NCBI RefSeq assembly: GCF_003258295.1 | Contig: NZ_QKYN01000028.1 | Span: forward strand, 43,250-107,249 | Length of the DNA stretch: 64,000 bases | DNA from: Streptacidiphilus pinicola | Lineage (GTDB): Bacteria > Actinomycetota > Actinomycetes > Streptomycetales > Streptomycetaceae | Direction: 5' to 3' | Part shown: positions 36,990 through 45,077 of the stretch, in pieces | Numbering within the stretch: the first letter of the stretch is position 1 | Layout: each line of letters opens with the position of its first letter | Position numbers and translations under genes: made by a program | Notes under the pieces: model-generated | Told to the model about the DNA's origin: nothing | The model's input: only the letters and a program-made list of their open reading frames with translations | Databases searched by the model: none

Positions 36990-37397
36990 ATGGGCTACGA
37001 CATCGAGAAGACCGACGCGGAGTGGCGCGCGGAGCTGACGCCGGCCGAGTACGCGGTGCTGCGGGAGGCCGGGACCGAGCGAGCGTTCGTGGGTGAGTAC
37101 ACCGACACCAAGACGGTCGGCGTGTACTCCTGCCGCGCGTGCGGCAACGAGCTGTTCAGCTCGGAGACCAAGTTCGAGTCGCACTGCGGCTGGCCGAGCT
37201 ACTTCGCGCCGCTGGCCGAGGACCGCGTCGAGTACATCACCGACGACAGCCACGGGATGCACCGTGTCGAGGTCCGCTGCGCGAAGTGCGGCTCGCACCT
37301 GGGCCACGTCTTCGAGGGCGAGGGCTACAACACCCCGACCGACCAGCGGTACTGCATCAACTCCATCTCGCTGAAGCTGCGCCCGGCCGAGGCCTAG
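36990..37397 (+). CDS. msrB: Peptide-methionine (R)-S-oxide reductase
   Basis: 135 residues. It reduces methionine-R-sulfoxide in proteins. The catalytic Cys122 is in RYCINSIS; zinc-site pairs are C48-x2-C51 and C97-x2-C100, and Cys66 (HCGWPSY) may be the resolving residue. GGAG lies nine bases before the ATG. It follows murC by 47 bases and is probably co-transcribed. A hairpin terminator follows immediately. Confidence 0.97.
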   Translation: MGYDIEKTDAEWRAELTPAEYAVLREAGTERAFVGEYTDTKTVGVYSCRACGNELFSSETKFESHCGWPSYFAPLAEDRVEYITDDSHGMHRVEVRCAKCGSHLGHVFEGEGYNTPTDQRYCINSISLKLRPAEA

Positions 37398-37407
37398 CCG
37401 ACACGGG

Positions 37408-37439
37408 ACCCGTCCCCGGGCACCCGCCCCGGGACGGGT
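37408..37439. terminator. Terminator between msrB and the acyltransferase gene
   Basis: ACCCGTCCCCGGG (37408-37420) pairs with CCCCGGGACGGGT (37427-37439), 12 of 13 positions matched, with a six-base loop. It lies between convergent genes. Confidence 0.75.
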
Positions 37440-37451
37440 TCGTCCGTCCGC

Positions 37452-38630
37452 TCAGGAGCGCGCCGCGACCTGCCCGTTCGAGCGGACCTGCGCGAAGGAC
37501 CGGGCCAGGCCCCGCTTGAGCATCGGCGCGAACGGACGCTCCACGAAGCGGTGCAGCAGCCAGGCCGCGCCGAGCATCACCGCCAGGCAGACGGCCACGG
37601 TCGCGTAGCCGGGCAGGTAGCGGCTGACCCGCGTGATCATCTCGAAGCCGATCTCCTGGTGCACCAGGTAGAGCGGGTAGGTCAGCGAGCCGGCCACGGT
37701 GAGCCAGCGCCACTGCACCCGGTTGAAGGCGCCGAGGGCGGTCGCCCCGACCAGCGCGAAGCTCGCCGTGATGACCAGTGCGGTGATCTTCCACGACAGC
37801 TGGTGCCCCGCCCCGGCCGAGTTGTCGTGGACCAGCCGCTCGATCCGGTTCAGCGACATCAGCCAGCAGAACCCGACCATGCCGAAGAGCAGCAGGTTCG
37901 GGCCGAACCTGTGCATCAGGAAGAACGCGATCCCGGCGATGAAGTACCAGGAGAAGTCCGGCTGCACCAGGCTGTTCAGCAGCGGGAAGCCCGAGCTGAT
38001 CGCCATGATCGAGGCGAAGGCCCAGACTCCGCAGAAGACCAGCACCCGGCGGTAGGTCAGGCCGAACGCGGCGACGACGCCGAACAGCACGTAGAAGCAG
38101 ATCTCGATCCAGAGCGTCCAGTAGGACTGGTCGATGTTGGTGGTGCCCACGGGATTGGGCATCATCGTCAGGTTGGTCAGCATCCGGACCAGGGTGGGCC
38201 GCTGCGAGTCGACGCCCCAGCGCTGGGGCGCGAACCAGAGCACCGCGGTGGTGACCAGCACGGCGACCCAGAAGGCCGGGAACAGGCGGGTCACCCGCGA
38301 GGTCACGAAGTCGCCCAGGCTGCGGCCCCAGCAGGACATGCAGATGACGAAGCCGCTGATCAGGAAGAACAGTTGGACCCCGAGCCAGCCGTAGGCGCCG
38401 ATCGAGGCGCCCAACGGCATCTTCGCGCCGCTCATGCCGTGCCAGATCGCCGGCCAGCCCTGGACCCCCATCCAGTGCCAGGAGAGCACCGCCAGCGCGG
38501 CGACGAGCCGGAGCCCGTCCAGTACGGCCAGCCGGGGACGTCTCCGTTCGGCGGGCCGCGGCTCGGTCTGCGGTGTCGACTCCTTCAGGTCCTTGGCGGC
38601 GGTCGGCTGGTCGAGGAGGGTACTTGTCAC
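37452..38630 (-). CDS. Acyltransferase family membrane protein (OafA/YrhL-like)
   Basis: 392 residues with about ten membrane helices. The acyltransferase_3 signature is at the N-terminus: LAVLDGLRLVAALAVLSWHW with the catalytic-type His in WHWMG, then GVQLFFLISGFVI and TRLFPAFWVAV. These enzymes O-acylate extracellular or lipid-linked sugars, or sometimes antibiotics. Target unknown. GTG start. No sugar-biosynthesis cluster is nearby, so it may be a lone modifier. Confidence 0.9.
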   Translation of the reverse strand: MTSTLLDQPTAAKDLKESTPQTEPRPAERRRPRLAVLDGLRLVAALAVLSWHWMGVQGWPAIWHGMSGAKMPLGASIGAYGWLGVQLFFLISGFVICMSCWGRSLGDFVTSRVTRLFPAFWVAVLVTTAVLWFAPQRWGVDSQRPTLVRMLTNLTMMPNPVGTTNIDQSYWTLWIEICFYVLFGVVAAFGLTYRRVLVFCGVWAFASIMAISSGFPLLNSLVQPDFSWYFIAGIAFFLMHRFGPNLLLFGMVGFCWLMSLNRIERLVHDNSAGAGHQLSWKITALVITASFALVGATALGAFNRVQWRWLTVAGSLTYPLYLVHQEIGFEMITRVSRYLPGYATVAVCLAVMLGAAWLLHRFVERPFAPMLKRGLARSFAQVRSNGQVAARS

Positions 38631-38781
38631 GACAGTCTCGTTCGCATGGGGGGCACTGCCGAGCGACCATATCGACCGATCGGTCGGATAATCCAGCTAT
38701 GACCGAGTCTGTTCACACGGTTCGCACAGGTAGTCCACCCACGGGTGGCCTGTGCGTCGCATGTGCCGGACCGAGCAGGTC

Positions 38782-39591
38782 TCAGCAGTTGAGCGGCATC
38801 GTCATCGTCGGCTTGATCGGGTTCACGTCGGGGCGCACCTTGCTGACCGCGGTGCCCGTCGAGAAGAACTCCACCGCGTGCTCGCCCCAGTAGCGGAAGT
38901 CCTCCACGAAGGTGCCGACGACGCCGTCCGCGCCCAACTGCTGCCCCTCGTACTGCATGCGGGCCATGGCCAGCTCGCGGGCGTCGTAGAGGGCCTGGGT
39001 GAACTGCGGCAGCTCCGCGTTCTGGCCGACCTGGGAGAGCGTCTGCCGCAGGGTCTGGTGGGCCACGTGATAGACGCAGTTGCCGAGCACCAGCCGGCGC
39101 GGCAGCCAGCCGTGCTCCCACAGCGTCCAGAAGTCCTGGCCGGAGAGGTTGGTGGTGAAGGGCTTGCCGTTCGGCGCGCGGTAGTTCGCGCCGTCGGTGG
39201 CCTTGACGGCGGTGCCGACCGCGATGAACTCCACCACGTCGCCGAGGAACTGGTAGTGCATGGGGCGCAGCGAGACGCCGATGACCCCGTCCGCGCCGAG
39301 CTGGGCGGCCTCCGCCTCCATCCGGGCCATGGCCAGTTCGCGCACGTTGTACATGGCCTGGGTGAGGACGCCGAGCTCCTGGCTGGCCTTCCAGTTCCCG
39401 TACTGCACACCGACGTGGTAGACGCTGGTGCCCATCACCATGCCGAGCGGGTCGAAGCCCGACTCGGCGACCAGCACGAACTCGTTGACCGACAGGTCCG
39501 AGGTGAAGCAGGGACGCCCCTGTCGCGAGCCGTCGAGCCGACCGCGCGCGATGTCGGAGACCTGGACCTGCTGATACCCGGGCGTGCTCAT
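38782..39591 (-). CDS. Tandem YbjQ-domain protein
   Basis: 269 residues made of two similar domains: residues about 28-130 (GTSVYHVGVQYG, LTQAMYNVRELAMARMEAEA, LGADGVIGV, EFIAVGTAV) and about 150-252 (GNCVYHVAHQ, FTQALYDARELAMARMQYEG, LGADGVVGT, EFFSTGTAV). Each matches the YbjQ/heavy-metal-binding UPF0145 fold, normally a pentamer-forming single-domain protein. A dimer-in-one is unusual. A strong GGAGGGGAGG precedes the ATG. It is divergent from the XRE-ImmA gene. Function is not known. Confidence 0.85.
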   Translation of the reverse strand: MSTPGYQQVQVSDIARGRLDGSRQGRPCFTSDLSVNEFVLVAESGFDPLGMVMGTSVYHVGVQYGNWKASQELGVLTQAMYNVRELAMARMEAEAAQLGADGVIGVSLRPMHYQFLGDVVEFIAVGTAVKATDGANYRAPNGKPFTTNLSGQDFWTLWEHGWLPRRLVLGNCVYHVAHQTLRQTLSQVGQNAELPQFTQALYDARELAMARMQYEGQQLGADGVVGTFVEDFRYWGEHAVEFFSTGTAVSKVRPDVNPIKPTMTMPLNC

Positions 39592-39652
39592 GGCCGCCTC
39601 CCCTCCCGTTACGGGCCCCGTCGAGCGGCCCTTCCGGGGAACCGTAGCAGCG

Positions 39653-39681
39653 TTGCGATTCTCGCAATACGGCCGTACCGT
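39653..39681 (+). promoter_or_regulatory. Promoter and palindromic operator of the XRE-ImmA/PIN module
   Basis: TTGCGA (39653-39658), 17 bases, then TACCGT (39676-39681) is a plausible sigma-70-type promoter ending six bases before the ATG, so the transcript would be leaderless. The -35 is the left arm of a perfect palindrome TTGCGA-TTC-TCGCAA (39653-39667). This is where an autorepressing HTH protein would be expected to bind. Confidence 0.6.
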
Positions 39682-39687
39682 GGAGGC

Positions 39688-40848
39688 ATGGACGACTCCG
39701 TCTCCGGGCGGGTACGCGAGGTGATCCGGGCGGCGGGTCTGAGCCAGGCCGCCTTCGCCGCGCGCACGGGAATCACGCCCGACAAGCTCTCCAAGTCCCT
39801 GGGCGGCGTACGCCGCTTCAGCTCCCTCGACCTCGCACTGATCGCGGAGACCGCGCAGGTCAGCGTCGACTGGCTGCTGACCGGCCGCCGCCACGCACCG
39901 GCCGGCGTCGCGGCGCGCACCGCCACCGTCGGCCACAGCGCCGCCGCGCACGGGCAGCGCCTCGCCGAGTACGCCGAGCGTTTCACGGCCGCCTTCGACG
40001 TGCTCGAACTACTGGGCCGTACCCCCGAACTGCCCGAACTGCCGCCGCTGCCGCCGGGCGCCCCGGACGAGCAGGGCGAACTGCTGGCCGCCGACGCCCG
40101 CACCCGGCTCCAGGCCGCCACCGGCGCGGAGCCGGCCCTGCTCGGCACCGGAGACCTGCTGTCGGTGTGCGAGCACGCCTTCGGCGTCGACTTCGCCGTG
40201 ACCGAACTCCCGGGCGCCGTCGACGGGTTCGCCTGGCAGGAGGAGGGCTTCCGGCTCGCGCTGGCCCGCCGCGACGAACGCTGGACCAGACAGCGCTTCA
40301 CCCTCGCGCACGAGCTCGGTCATCTGCTCGCCGGGGACGCCGCCGAGCCGCTCGCCGAATCCCCCGTCGCGCCCGGCCGCCAGGCCGAGCCGGACGAGGT
40401 GCGCGCCAACGCCTTCGCCGCCGCGCTGCTCCTGCCCGAGCCGGAGGTCCGCGCCACCGCCGCCGAGCTGGACTTCGCCGAGCTCGTGGTGCGCTTCCGG
40501 GTCTCCCCCAGCGCGCTGGCCGCCCGACTGCGCCGCCTCGGCCTGGTCGACGCCGCCGAGCACGCGCGGCTGCGCCGGCGGACCACCGCCGAGTGCCACC
40601 TCGCGGCCGCCGCGATGGACGCCTACCTGCGCGAGGCCGCCCTCGCCACGGCGGAGCGCCCGCCGGCGCGCCTCGCCGAGGGCCTGTGGGCCGCGTTCGA
40701 GGCGGGCGACACGACGCTGCGCCCGCTCGCCGCGCTGCTCGGCATGGCCCCGGACGAGCTGGAGGGCCGGCTGGAGACGTCGGAGACACTGCTCGACCCG
40801 GCCTTCGAACTCCGGGCCGAGGGCGGGGAGTTGATCTACCAACCATGA
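39688..40848 (+). CDS. XRE helix-turn-helix protein with ImmA/IrrE metallopeptidase domain
   Basis: 386 residues. An N-terminal XRE HTH (6-65: LSQAAFAARTGITPDKLSK, then a SVDWLLTG end) is followed by a linker and an ImmA/IrrE zinc peptidase domain. The active site is H208-E-L-G-H212 with third ligand Glu237 in DEVRANAFAAALLLP. A C-terminal helical extension (about 300-386) is additional. Fusions of this type act as phage-repressor-like regulators or antitoxins. The next gene, a PIN domain protein, overlaps its stop by four bases, and a palindrome overlaps its promoter, supporting autoregulation. Confidence 0.9.
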   Translation: MDDSVSGRVREVIRAAGLSQAAFAARTGITPDKLSKSLGGVRRFSSLDLALIAETAQVSVDWLLTGRRHAPAGVAARTATVGHSAAAHGQRLAEYAERFTAAFDVLELLGRTPELPELPPLPPGAPDEQGELLAADARTRLQAATGAEPALLGTGDLLSVCEHAFGVDFAVTELPGAVDGFAWQEEGFRLALARRDERWTRQRFTLAHELGHLLAGDAAEPLAESPVAPGRQAEPDEVRANAFAAALLLPEPEVRATAAELDFAELVVRFRVSPSALAARLRRLGLVDAAEHARLRRRTTAECHLAAAAMDAYLREAALATAERPPARLAEGLWAAFEAGDTTLRPLAALLGMAPDELEGRLETSETLLDPAFELRAEGGELIYQP

Positions 40849-41414
40849 CCGGCCGGACCCAGTGGTGGTTCCCCGACAACACGGTGCTCTGCAACTTCGC
40901 GGCCGTCGACCGGCTGACGTTACTGGAGAAGGTGCTCGACGGGAGAGGCCGCTGGTCCGAGGCGGTCGCCCACGAGGCCCGGCTGTCCGCCCGCCATCTG
41001 CCGCCGCTGACCGGCCTGGTGGAGCGCAGCTCGCTGGGCGAGCCGATCGAGATCACCGACACGGACGTCCGAGGCGAGGTCGAACGCCTGCGCCGCGCCG
41101 TCTTCGGCGGCGACCGCCGCCGCCCGACCCAGCACCTCGGCGAGGCCGAGACCCTCGCCCTGATCACCAAGGAGCCGGAGTTCCGCCGCTCCGTCTGGAT
41201 CTCCGACGACCGTGACGCCGCCCGCTACGCCCGCCGTCGCGGCGTCACCACGCTGGAGACCTACGACCTCGTCGCCGCCGCCGCGCGCGAGCGCCTGCTG
41301 ACCCCGTCGGAAGCGCACGAACTGCTGCACCGGATGACGGAAACCGGCCGCCACCTGCACCGGACCAGTTCCGGCCCCGAGGAGTTCGCGCCGCGGCTCC
41401 CGGACAACAGATGA
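40845..41414 (+). CDS. PIN-domain-like protein, putative toxin ribonuclease
   Basis: 189 residues. The order of acidic residues fits a PIN nuclease: D11 (FPDNTVLCNF), E44 (VAHEAR), E100/E102 (LGEAETLALI) and D121/D122/D124 (SDDRDAARYA). PIN toxins cleave tRNA, rRNA or mRNA. The ATG overlaps the XRE-ImmA stop codon (ATGA), implying translational coupling. Codon 26 (40920-40922) is TTA, the rare leucine codon that in Streptomyces needs the bldA tRNA. A strong terminator follows. The PIN call rests on motifs, not on a search. Confidence 0.75.
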   Translation: MTGRTQWWFPDNTVLCNFAAVDRLTLLEKVLDGRGRWSEAVAHEARLSARHLPPLTGLVERSSLGEPIEITDTDVRGEVERLRRAVFGGDRRRPTQHLGEAETLALITKEPEFRRSVWISDDRDAARYARRRGVTTLETYDLVAAAARERLLTPSEAHELLHRMTETGRHLHRTSSGPEEFAPRLPDNR

Positions 41415-41490
41415 GGAAAGCTCAAATCTAGCTCTGAGAATCCGATCCGGCCCTTCCCGGGGAACGGCGTAGCCGACATGCTCTCCCCAT

Positions 41491-41517
41491 GGAGCCAGGT
41501 GCGGGGGACCTGGCTCC
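41491..41517 (+). terminator. Terminator of the XRE-ImmA/PIN module
   Basis: GGAGCCAGGT (41491-41500) and ACCTGGCTCC (41508-41517) form a perfect 10-bp stem with a GCGGGGG loop, followed by TTCCCTCTTT, the closest thing to a classical intrinsic terminator in this window. Confidence 0.85.
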
Positions 41518-41542
41518 TTCCCTCTTTGGAGGAGGTGTCCGG

Positions 41543-42061
41543 ATGAGCCTCGATCCTCTGTGCCTCGCCGCGGCCGCCACGGTCGGCCCGGCGGCCGGCC
41601 TGGTGCTGCTGACCAGCTCGTGCGCCCGGTTCAGTGCCCGCGCCTTCCTGGCCGCCCGGCGTCTGCTCCGCGCCTCGCTGCTGCTGGCCCTGCTGCTGGC
41701 GGCGATCGCCACGTTCCGCTGGTCCGACGCCACGATGGGCGCCAGCACGTCCCTTCCCGGCCCGCCCGCGCCGACGGCGCCGGGCCGTCCGCCGCTCGTC
41801 GGCTTCCTCGTCCTCGCGGTCGTGGCCTGGGCCGCGCGGGCCGTCGCGCTGCGCCGACGCGGCGGTGTGGCATCACGGTTGGGTATCCGTCGGCGCCGCC
41901 GCCTTGAGCAGCGGGCTCCGCTCGGGTTGGTTGGCGGACATGCCCTACCTGTTCCTGGTGCCCGCCGTGCTGCTGGCGGCCCTGTCGTCGCTCCGCCTGT
42001 GCCGACTGGCTGCCGCGAGCGACGTGCTGCGGACCGACGCGTCGGGGCCGAGCCCGTATGA
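41543..42061 (+). CDS. Putative membrane protein, possibly frame-disrupted at its 3' end
   Basis: 172 codons, with a very strong GGAGGAGG ribosome site before the ATG. The first 100 residues hold two clear membrane helices (about 35-52 and 80-97) around a Pro-rich loop. After about base 41870 the frame turns Arg-rich and loses membrane character, while the +1-related frame of the next gene looks coding. It overlaps that gene by 122 bases. Either the true protein is short and its tail is non-homologous, or a frameshift separates one membrane protein into two. Confidence 0.55.
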   Translation: MSLDPLCLAAAATVGPAAGLVLLTSSCARFSARAFLAARRLLRASLLLALLLAAIATFRWSDATMGASTSLPGPPAPTAPGRPPLVGFLVLAVVAWAARAVALRRRGGVASRLGIRRRRRLEQRAPLGLVGGHALPVPGARRAAGGPVVAPPVPTGCRERRAADRRVGAEPV

Positions 42062-42731
42062 CCGCCCCCTGCCCGCGCCGACCGAGGCCGCGTACCTGGC
42101 CGGCGGTCCGGACCGCGTCGTGGACGTGACCCTGGTCGACATGACCGGCCGCGGCCTGCTCCACATCGCCCACACCGGCTGGACCTCGGTGGCCCGCCCG
42201 CAGCCCGACACCGAGCTCGAGTCCGAGGTCTTCGCCGCGCTCGGCCCCGACGGCCAGCGCCGCACCGACGAGGTCCGCCGCGAGGTCGCGTCGGGCGCGT
42301 CCGTCCGCGCCCTCGGCCTCTCCCTCGCGGACCTCGGCCTCGCCGTCCCGCCGGGCGGGGCGTCGGCTCTCGCCGAGGCGGTCGCGGCGGTCCGGTTCGC
42401 GTTCCTCGCCACGCTGGCCCTGGGCGGAACGGCGCTGGCCGTGATCGGAGTCCGCGACCTGCTGCTCGGTGGGCACGACGGCGTGCTCGTGCCCACGGCC
42501 TGGTTCGTCCTGCCGCTGATCCTCACGGCAGGCACGCTGCTGATGGCCCGTGCGGAGTTCCACCCGATCACGCCATGGGCGGCCCCGGCCGGCCAGGACC
42601 TCCTCCGCGTCCTCCGCCCACGCGGCCTCCGCCGGGTCGCCGACCCCTTGCTCGCGCTGATCCTCCGCGGCCCCTCCGCGCTCCGCGACCCACGGCTCCG
42701 CACAGCGCTGACCGCGCGCTCCAAGAGGTAG
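41940..42731 (+). CDS. TIGR04222-domain membrane protein
   Basis: 263 residues. An N-terminal membrane helix (YLFLVPAVLLAALSSLRLC) is followed by the family motif AAYLAGGPDRVVDVTLVDMTGRGLLH, a soluble segment of about 90 residues, two further helices (about 142-158 and 175-190) and a basic C-terminus. The family is restricted largely to actinobacteria and has no known function. Its coding frame appears to begin before the ATG, in the region shared with the upstream overlapping frame, so the start is uncertain. Confidence 0.7.
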   Translation: MPYLFLVPAVLLAALSSLRLCRLAAASDVLRTDASGPSPYDRPLPAPTEAAYLAGGPDRVVDVTLVDMTGRGLLHIAHTGWTSVARPQPDTELESEVFAALGPDGQRRTDEVRREVASGASVRALGLSLADLGLAVPPGGASALAEAVAAVRFAFLATLALGGTALAVIGVRDLLLGGHDGVLVPTAWFVLPLILTAGTLLMARAEFHPITPWAAPAGQDLLRVLRPRGLRRVADPLLALILRGPSALRDPRLRTALTARSKR

Positions 42732-42757
42732 TTGCACGGCCAAAGGGGCGCGGGGCC

Positions 42758-43468
42758 TTACGCCAGCCCGGTGATCAGGTCCGCGATCGCGCGGCGGCGG
42801 CCCGTGTAGAAGGGGACCTCCTCGCGGACGTGGAGGCGGGCGCGGGAAGCGCGGAGGTGGCGCATGAGGTCGACGATGCGGTGCAGTTCGTCCGCCTCGA
42901 AGGCGAGCAGCCACTCGTAGTCGCCCAGCGCGAACGACGCGACCGTGTTGGCGCGGACATCGGGGTAGCCGCGCGCCATCTTGCCGTGCTCGGACAGCAT
43001 CTCCCGACGCTCCGCGTCGTCCAGCAGGTACCAGTCGTACGAGCGCACGAACGGGTAGACGCACACGTAACCCCGCGGCGTCTCGTCCGCCAGGAACGCG
43101 GGGATGTGCGACTTGTTGAACTCCGCCGGACGGTGCAGCGCCATGTTCGACCACACCGGCTCCAGGCGGCGGCCCAGCTCGGTGCGGCGGAAGAGGTTGT
43201 AGGCCTCCTGCAGGTTGTCGCTGCTCTCGGAGTGCCACCAGATCATCAGGTCGGCGTCGGCGCGCAGGCCGGAGACGTCGTAGGTACCGCGCACCGTCAC
43301 GTCCTTCTCGGCGAGCTGTGCGAACAGCTCCTCGACCTCGGTGGCCATCGCGGCGCGGTCGTCCGGCAGCACGTCCTTGAGCCGGAAGACGGACCACAGG
43401 GTGTAGCGGATGACGTCGTTGAGCTCGCGGGCCTTGGGCTTCGACTTTTCGGTGTGCTGGTCACTCAT
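42758..43468 (-). CDS. hemQ: Coproheme decarboxylase (chlorite-dismutase family)
   Basis: 236 residues. It converts coproheme to haem b by two oxidative decarboxylations, the last step of the coproporphyrin-dependent pathway. The probable proximal haem ligand is His161 in [12 protein letters not shown], and the candidate catalytic Tyr is 138 (VCVYPF). The N-terminal [10 protein letters not shown] is also family-typical. It follows hemG by 20 bases on the same strand, so they form an operon. No cleaved signal is present, consistent with a cytoplasmic enzyme. Confidence 0.95.
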   Translation of the reverse strand: MSDQHTEKSKPKARELNDVIRYTLWSVFRLKDVLPDDRAAMATEVEELFAQLAEKDVTVRGTYDVSGLRADADLMIWWHSESSDNLQEAYNLFRRTELGRRLEPVWSNMALHRPAEFNKSHIPAFLADETPRGYVCVYPFVRSYDWYLLDDAERREMLSEHGKMARGYPDVRANTVASFALGDYEWLLAFEADELHRIVDLMRHLRASRARLHVREEVPFYTGRRRAIADLITGLA

Positions 43469-43488
43469 GGGGCCATTGTCTCCCTTGC

Positions 43489-44931
43489 TCACTGGGTTCC
43501 GGACAGCAGGTCCGGCGAGACCTCGCCGGCAGTCACCGTAGTCGCCGCACGCCAGCCGTCGGCGATGCAGGCGGGGATGCCGACGCCGTGGTAGGCCGCG
43601 CCGCACAGGGCGAGGCCGGGCAGCGCGGCGACCGCCGCCTCGACGCGGGCGACGCGCTGCGGGTGCCCGACGGGGTACTGCGGCAGACCGGACCGCCAGC
43701 GCGTGACGGCCTGCGCGTAGGGCGTGGCGGTGATGCCCGCCGCCTCGCGCAGGTCCGCGCGCGACAGCGCGACCAGCTCGTCGTCGTCCAGGTCCAGCAC
43801 CGCCTCCTCGCCCTGGCGGCCGAGCGAGGTGCGCAGCAGGAACCGGTCGGGGGCGGACTTGTCGAGCCAGCCCCACTTGTTGCTGGAGAAGGTGGACGCC
43901 TTGATCGCGCGGCCGTCGACCGGCGGCACGAGGAAGCCGCTGCCGGGCAGCGGGCCGAGCTCGGCGCGGTCGTAGGCGAGGGTGACCAGGGCCATGCCCG
44001 CGTACTCGATCGCCCCCAGCTCGGCCGCGGCCTCCGGCGCGAGCTCGGCCAGCAGCCGCGCCGCGACGGGCGCCGGGACGGCCAGCACCACGGCGTCGGC
44101 GGTCACCGTGCCGCCGTCCTCGGTGACCACGTCCCAACCGTTCGCGGTGCGGCGCAGCGCGGCGACGGGGGTGTCGGTGCGCAGCTCCGCCCCGGCCGCG
44201 CGGCAGGCCTCCGCAACCGCGCCGGGGAAGGCGCCGATGCCGCCGTCGAGGCCGGTGAAGACGGGGGCCGGGTTCGGGTTCTTCGCGGCACCGGCCAGCG
44301 CCGCCCGCACGCCCTCGACCGCGGAACGCGAACGCTGCGCGATGGCCAGCAGCTGCGGCACGGCCGCGCTGAGCGAGATCGCGTCGGCGTGGCCGGCGTA
44401 GACGCCGCCGAGGAGCGGCTCGACGAGGCGGTCCACGACCTCGTGGCCCAGCCGTGCGGCGACGTACTCCCCGACGCCGATGTCCTCGCCGACCTCGGTG
44501 CGCGGCAGCGTCAGGTCCTCGGCGGCGCGGGCCAGGCCCTCGGCGGAGAGCACGCCGGAGGCGGCGAGCGCGTCGAGGTCGCCGGGCACGCCCATCAGGT
44601 GTCCGGTGGGCAGCGGGCGCAGCTCACCGCGGGTCCAGATCGACGCCTTCGCGGTGCTCGGCGGCTGCAGCGCGTCGGCCAGGCCGACGGCGCGGGCGAG
44701 GGTCGTCGCCTCCGGCCGCCGGGCCAGCATCGACTCCGCGCCCAGATCCACCCGGACTCCGCCGACCTCGCCGGAGAGCAGCTTGCCGCCGAAGCGCGGC
44801 GAGGCCTCCAGCAGCGTGACGCGGGCCCGCACCGTCCCGTCGACGACCCCGCGCAGCCGCGCGGCGGCCGCGAGGCCGGCGATGCCGCCGCCGACGACCA
44901 GGACATGCGGGAGGGATGGCGTGCTGTGCAT
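43489..44931 (-). CDS. hemG: Coproporphyrinogen III / protoporphyrinogen oxidase (HemY type)
   Basis: 480 residues, FAD enzyme. The dinucleotide-binding motif [15 protein letters not shown] is at residues 11-25, followed by the [10 protein letters not shown] region and a C-terminal FAD contact [17 protein letters not shown]. In actinobacteria this enzyme oxidises coproporphyrinogen III to coproporphyrin III, feeding ferrochelatase and HemQ. Named hemG in Streptomyces annotation, though it is of the HemY structural class. The ATG at 44931 follows GAGGGAC. It is the first gene of the hemG-hemQ operon. Confidence 0.95.
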   Translation of the reverse strand: MHSTPSLPHVLVVGGGIAGLAAAARLRGVVDGTVRARVTLLEASPRFGGKLLSGEVGGVRVDLGAESMLARRPEATTLARAVGLADALQPPSTAKASIWTRGELRPLPTGHLMGVPGDLDALAASGVLSAEGLARAAEDLTLPRTEVGEDIGVGEYVAARLGHEVVDRLVEPLLGGVYAGHADAISLSAAVPQLLAIAQRSRSAVEGVRAALAGAAKNPNPAPVFTGLDGGIGAFPGAVAEACRAAGAELRTDTPVAALRRTANGWDVVTEDGGTVTADAVVLAVPAPVAARLLAELAPEAAAELGAIEYAGMALVTLAYDRAELGPLPGSGFLVPPVDGRAIKASTFSSNKWGWLDKSAPDRFLLRTSLGRQGEEAVLDLDDDELVALSRADLREAAGITATPYAQAVTRWRSGLPQYPVGHPQRVARVEAAVAALPGLALCGAAYHGVGIPACIADGWRAATTVTAGEVSPDLLSGTQ

Positions 44932-45077
44932 GTCCCTCACTCTCGCACACCGTCCTCGGGCCGCCGACCGCGGCCGGTTCTCAACGCTTTCGTTACCGCC
45001 TTGTTGACACCGTGTCGGGAACCCGCGGGCCGCTCCGGGCATCCAATGCGCGACCACGTGACGAGGGGAGCAGACAG

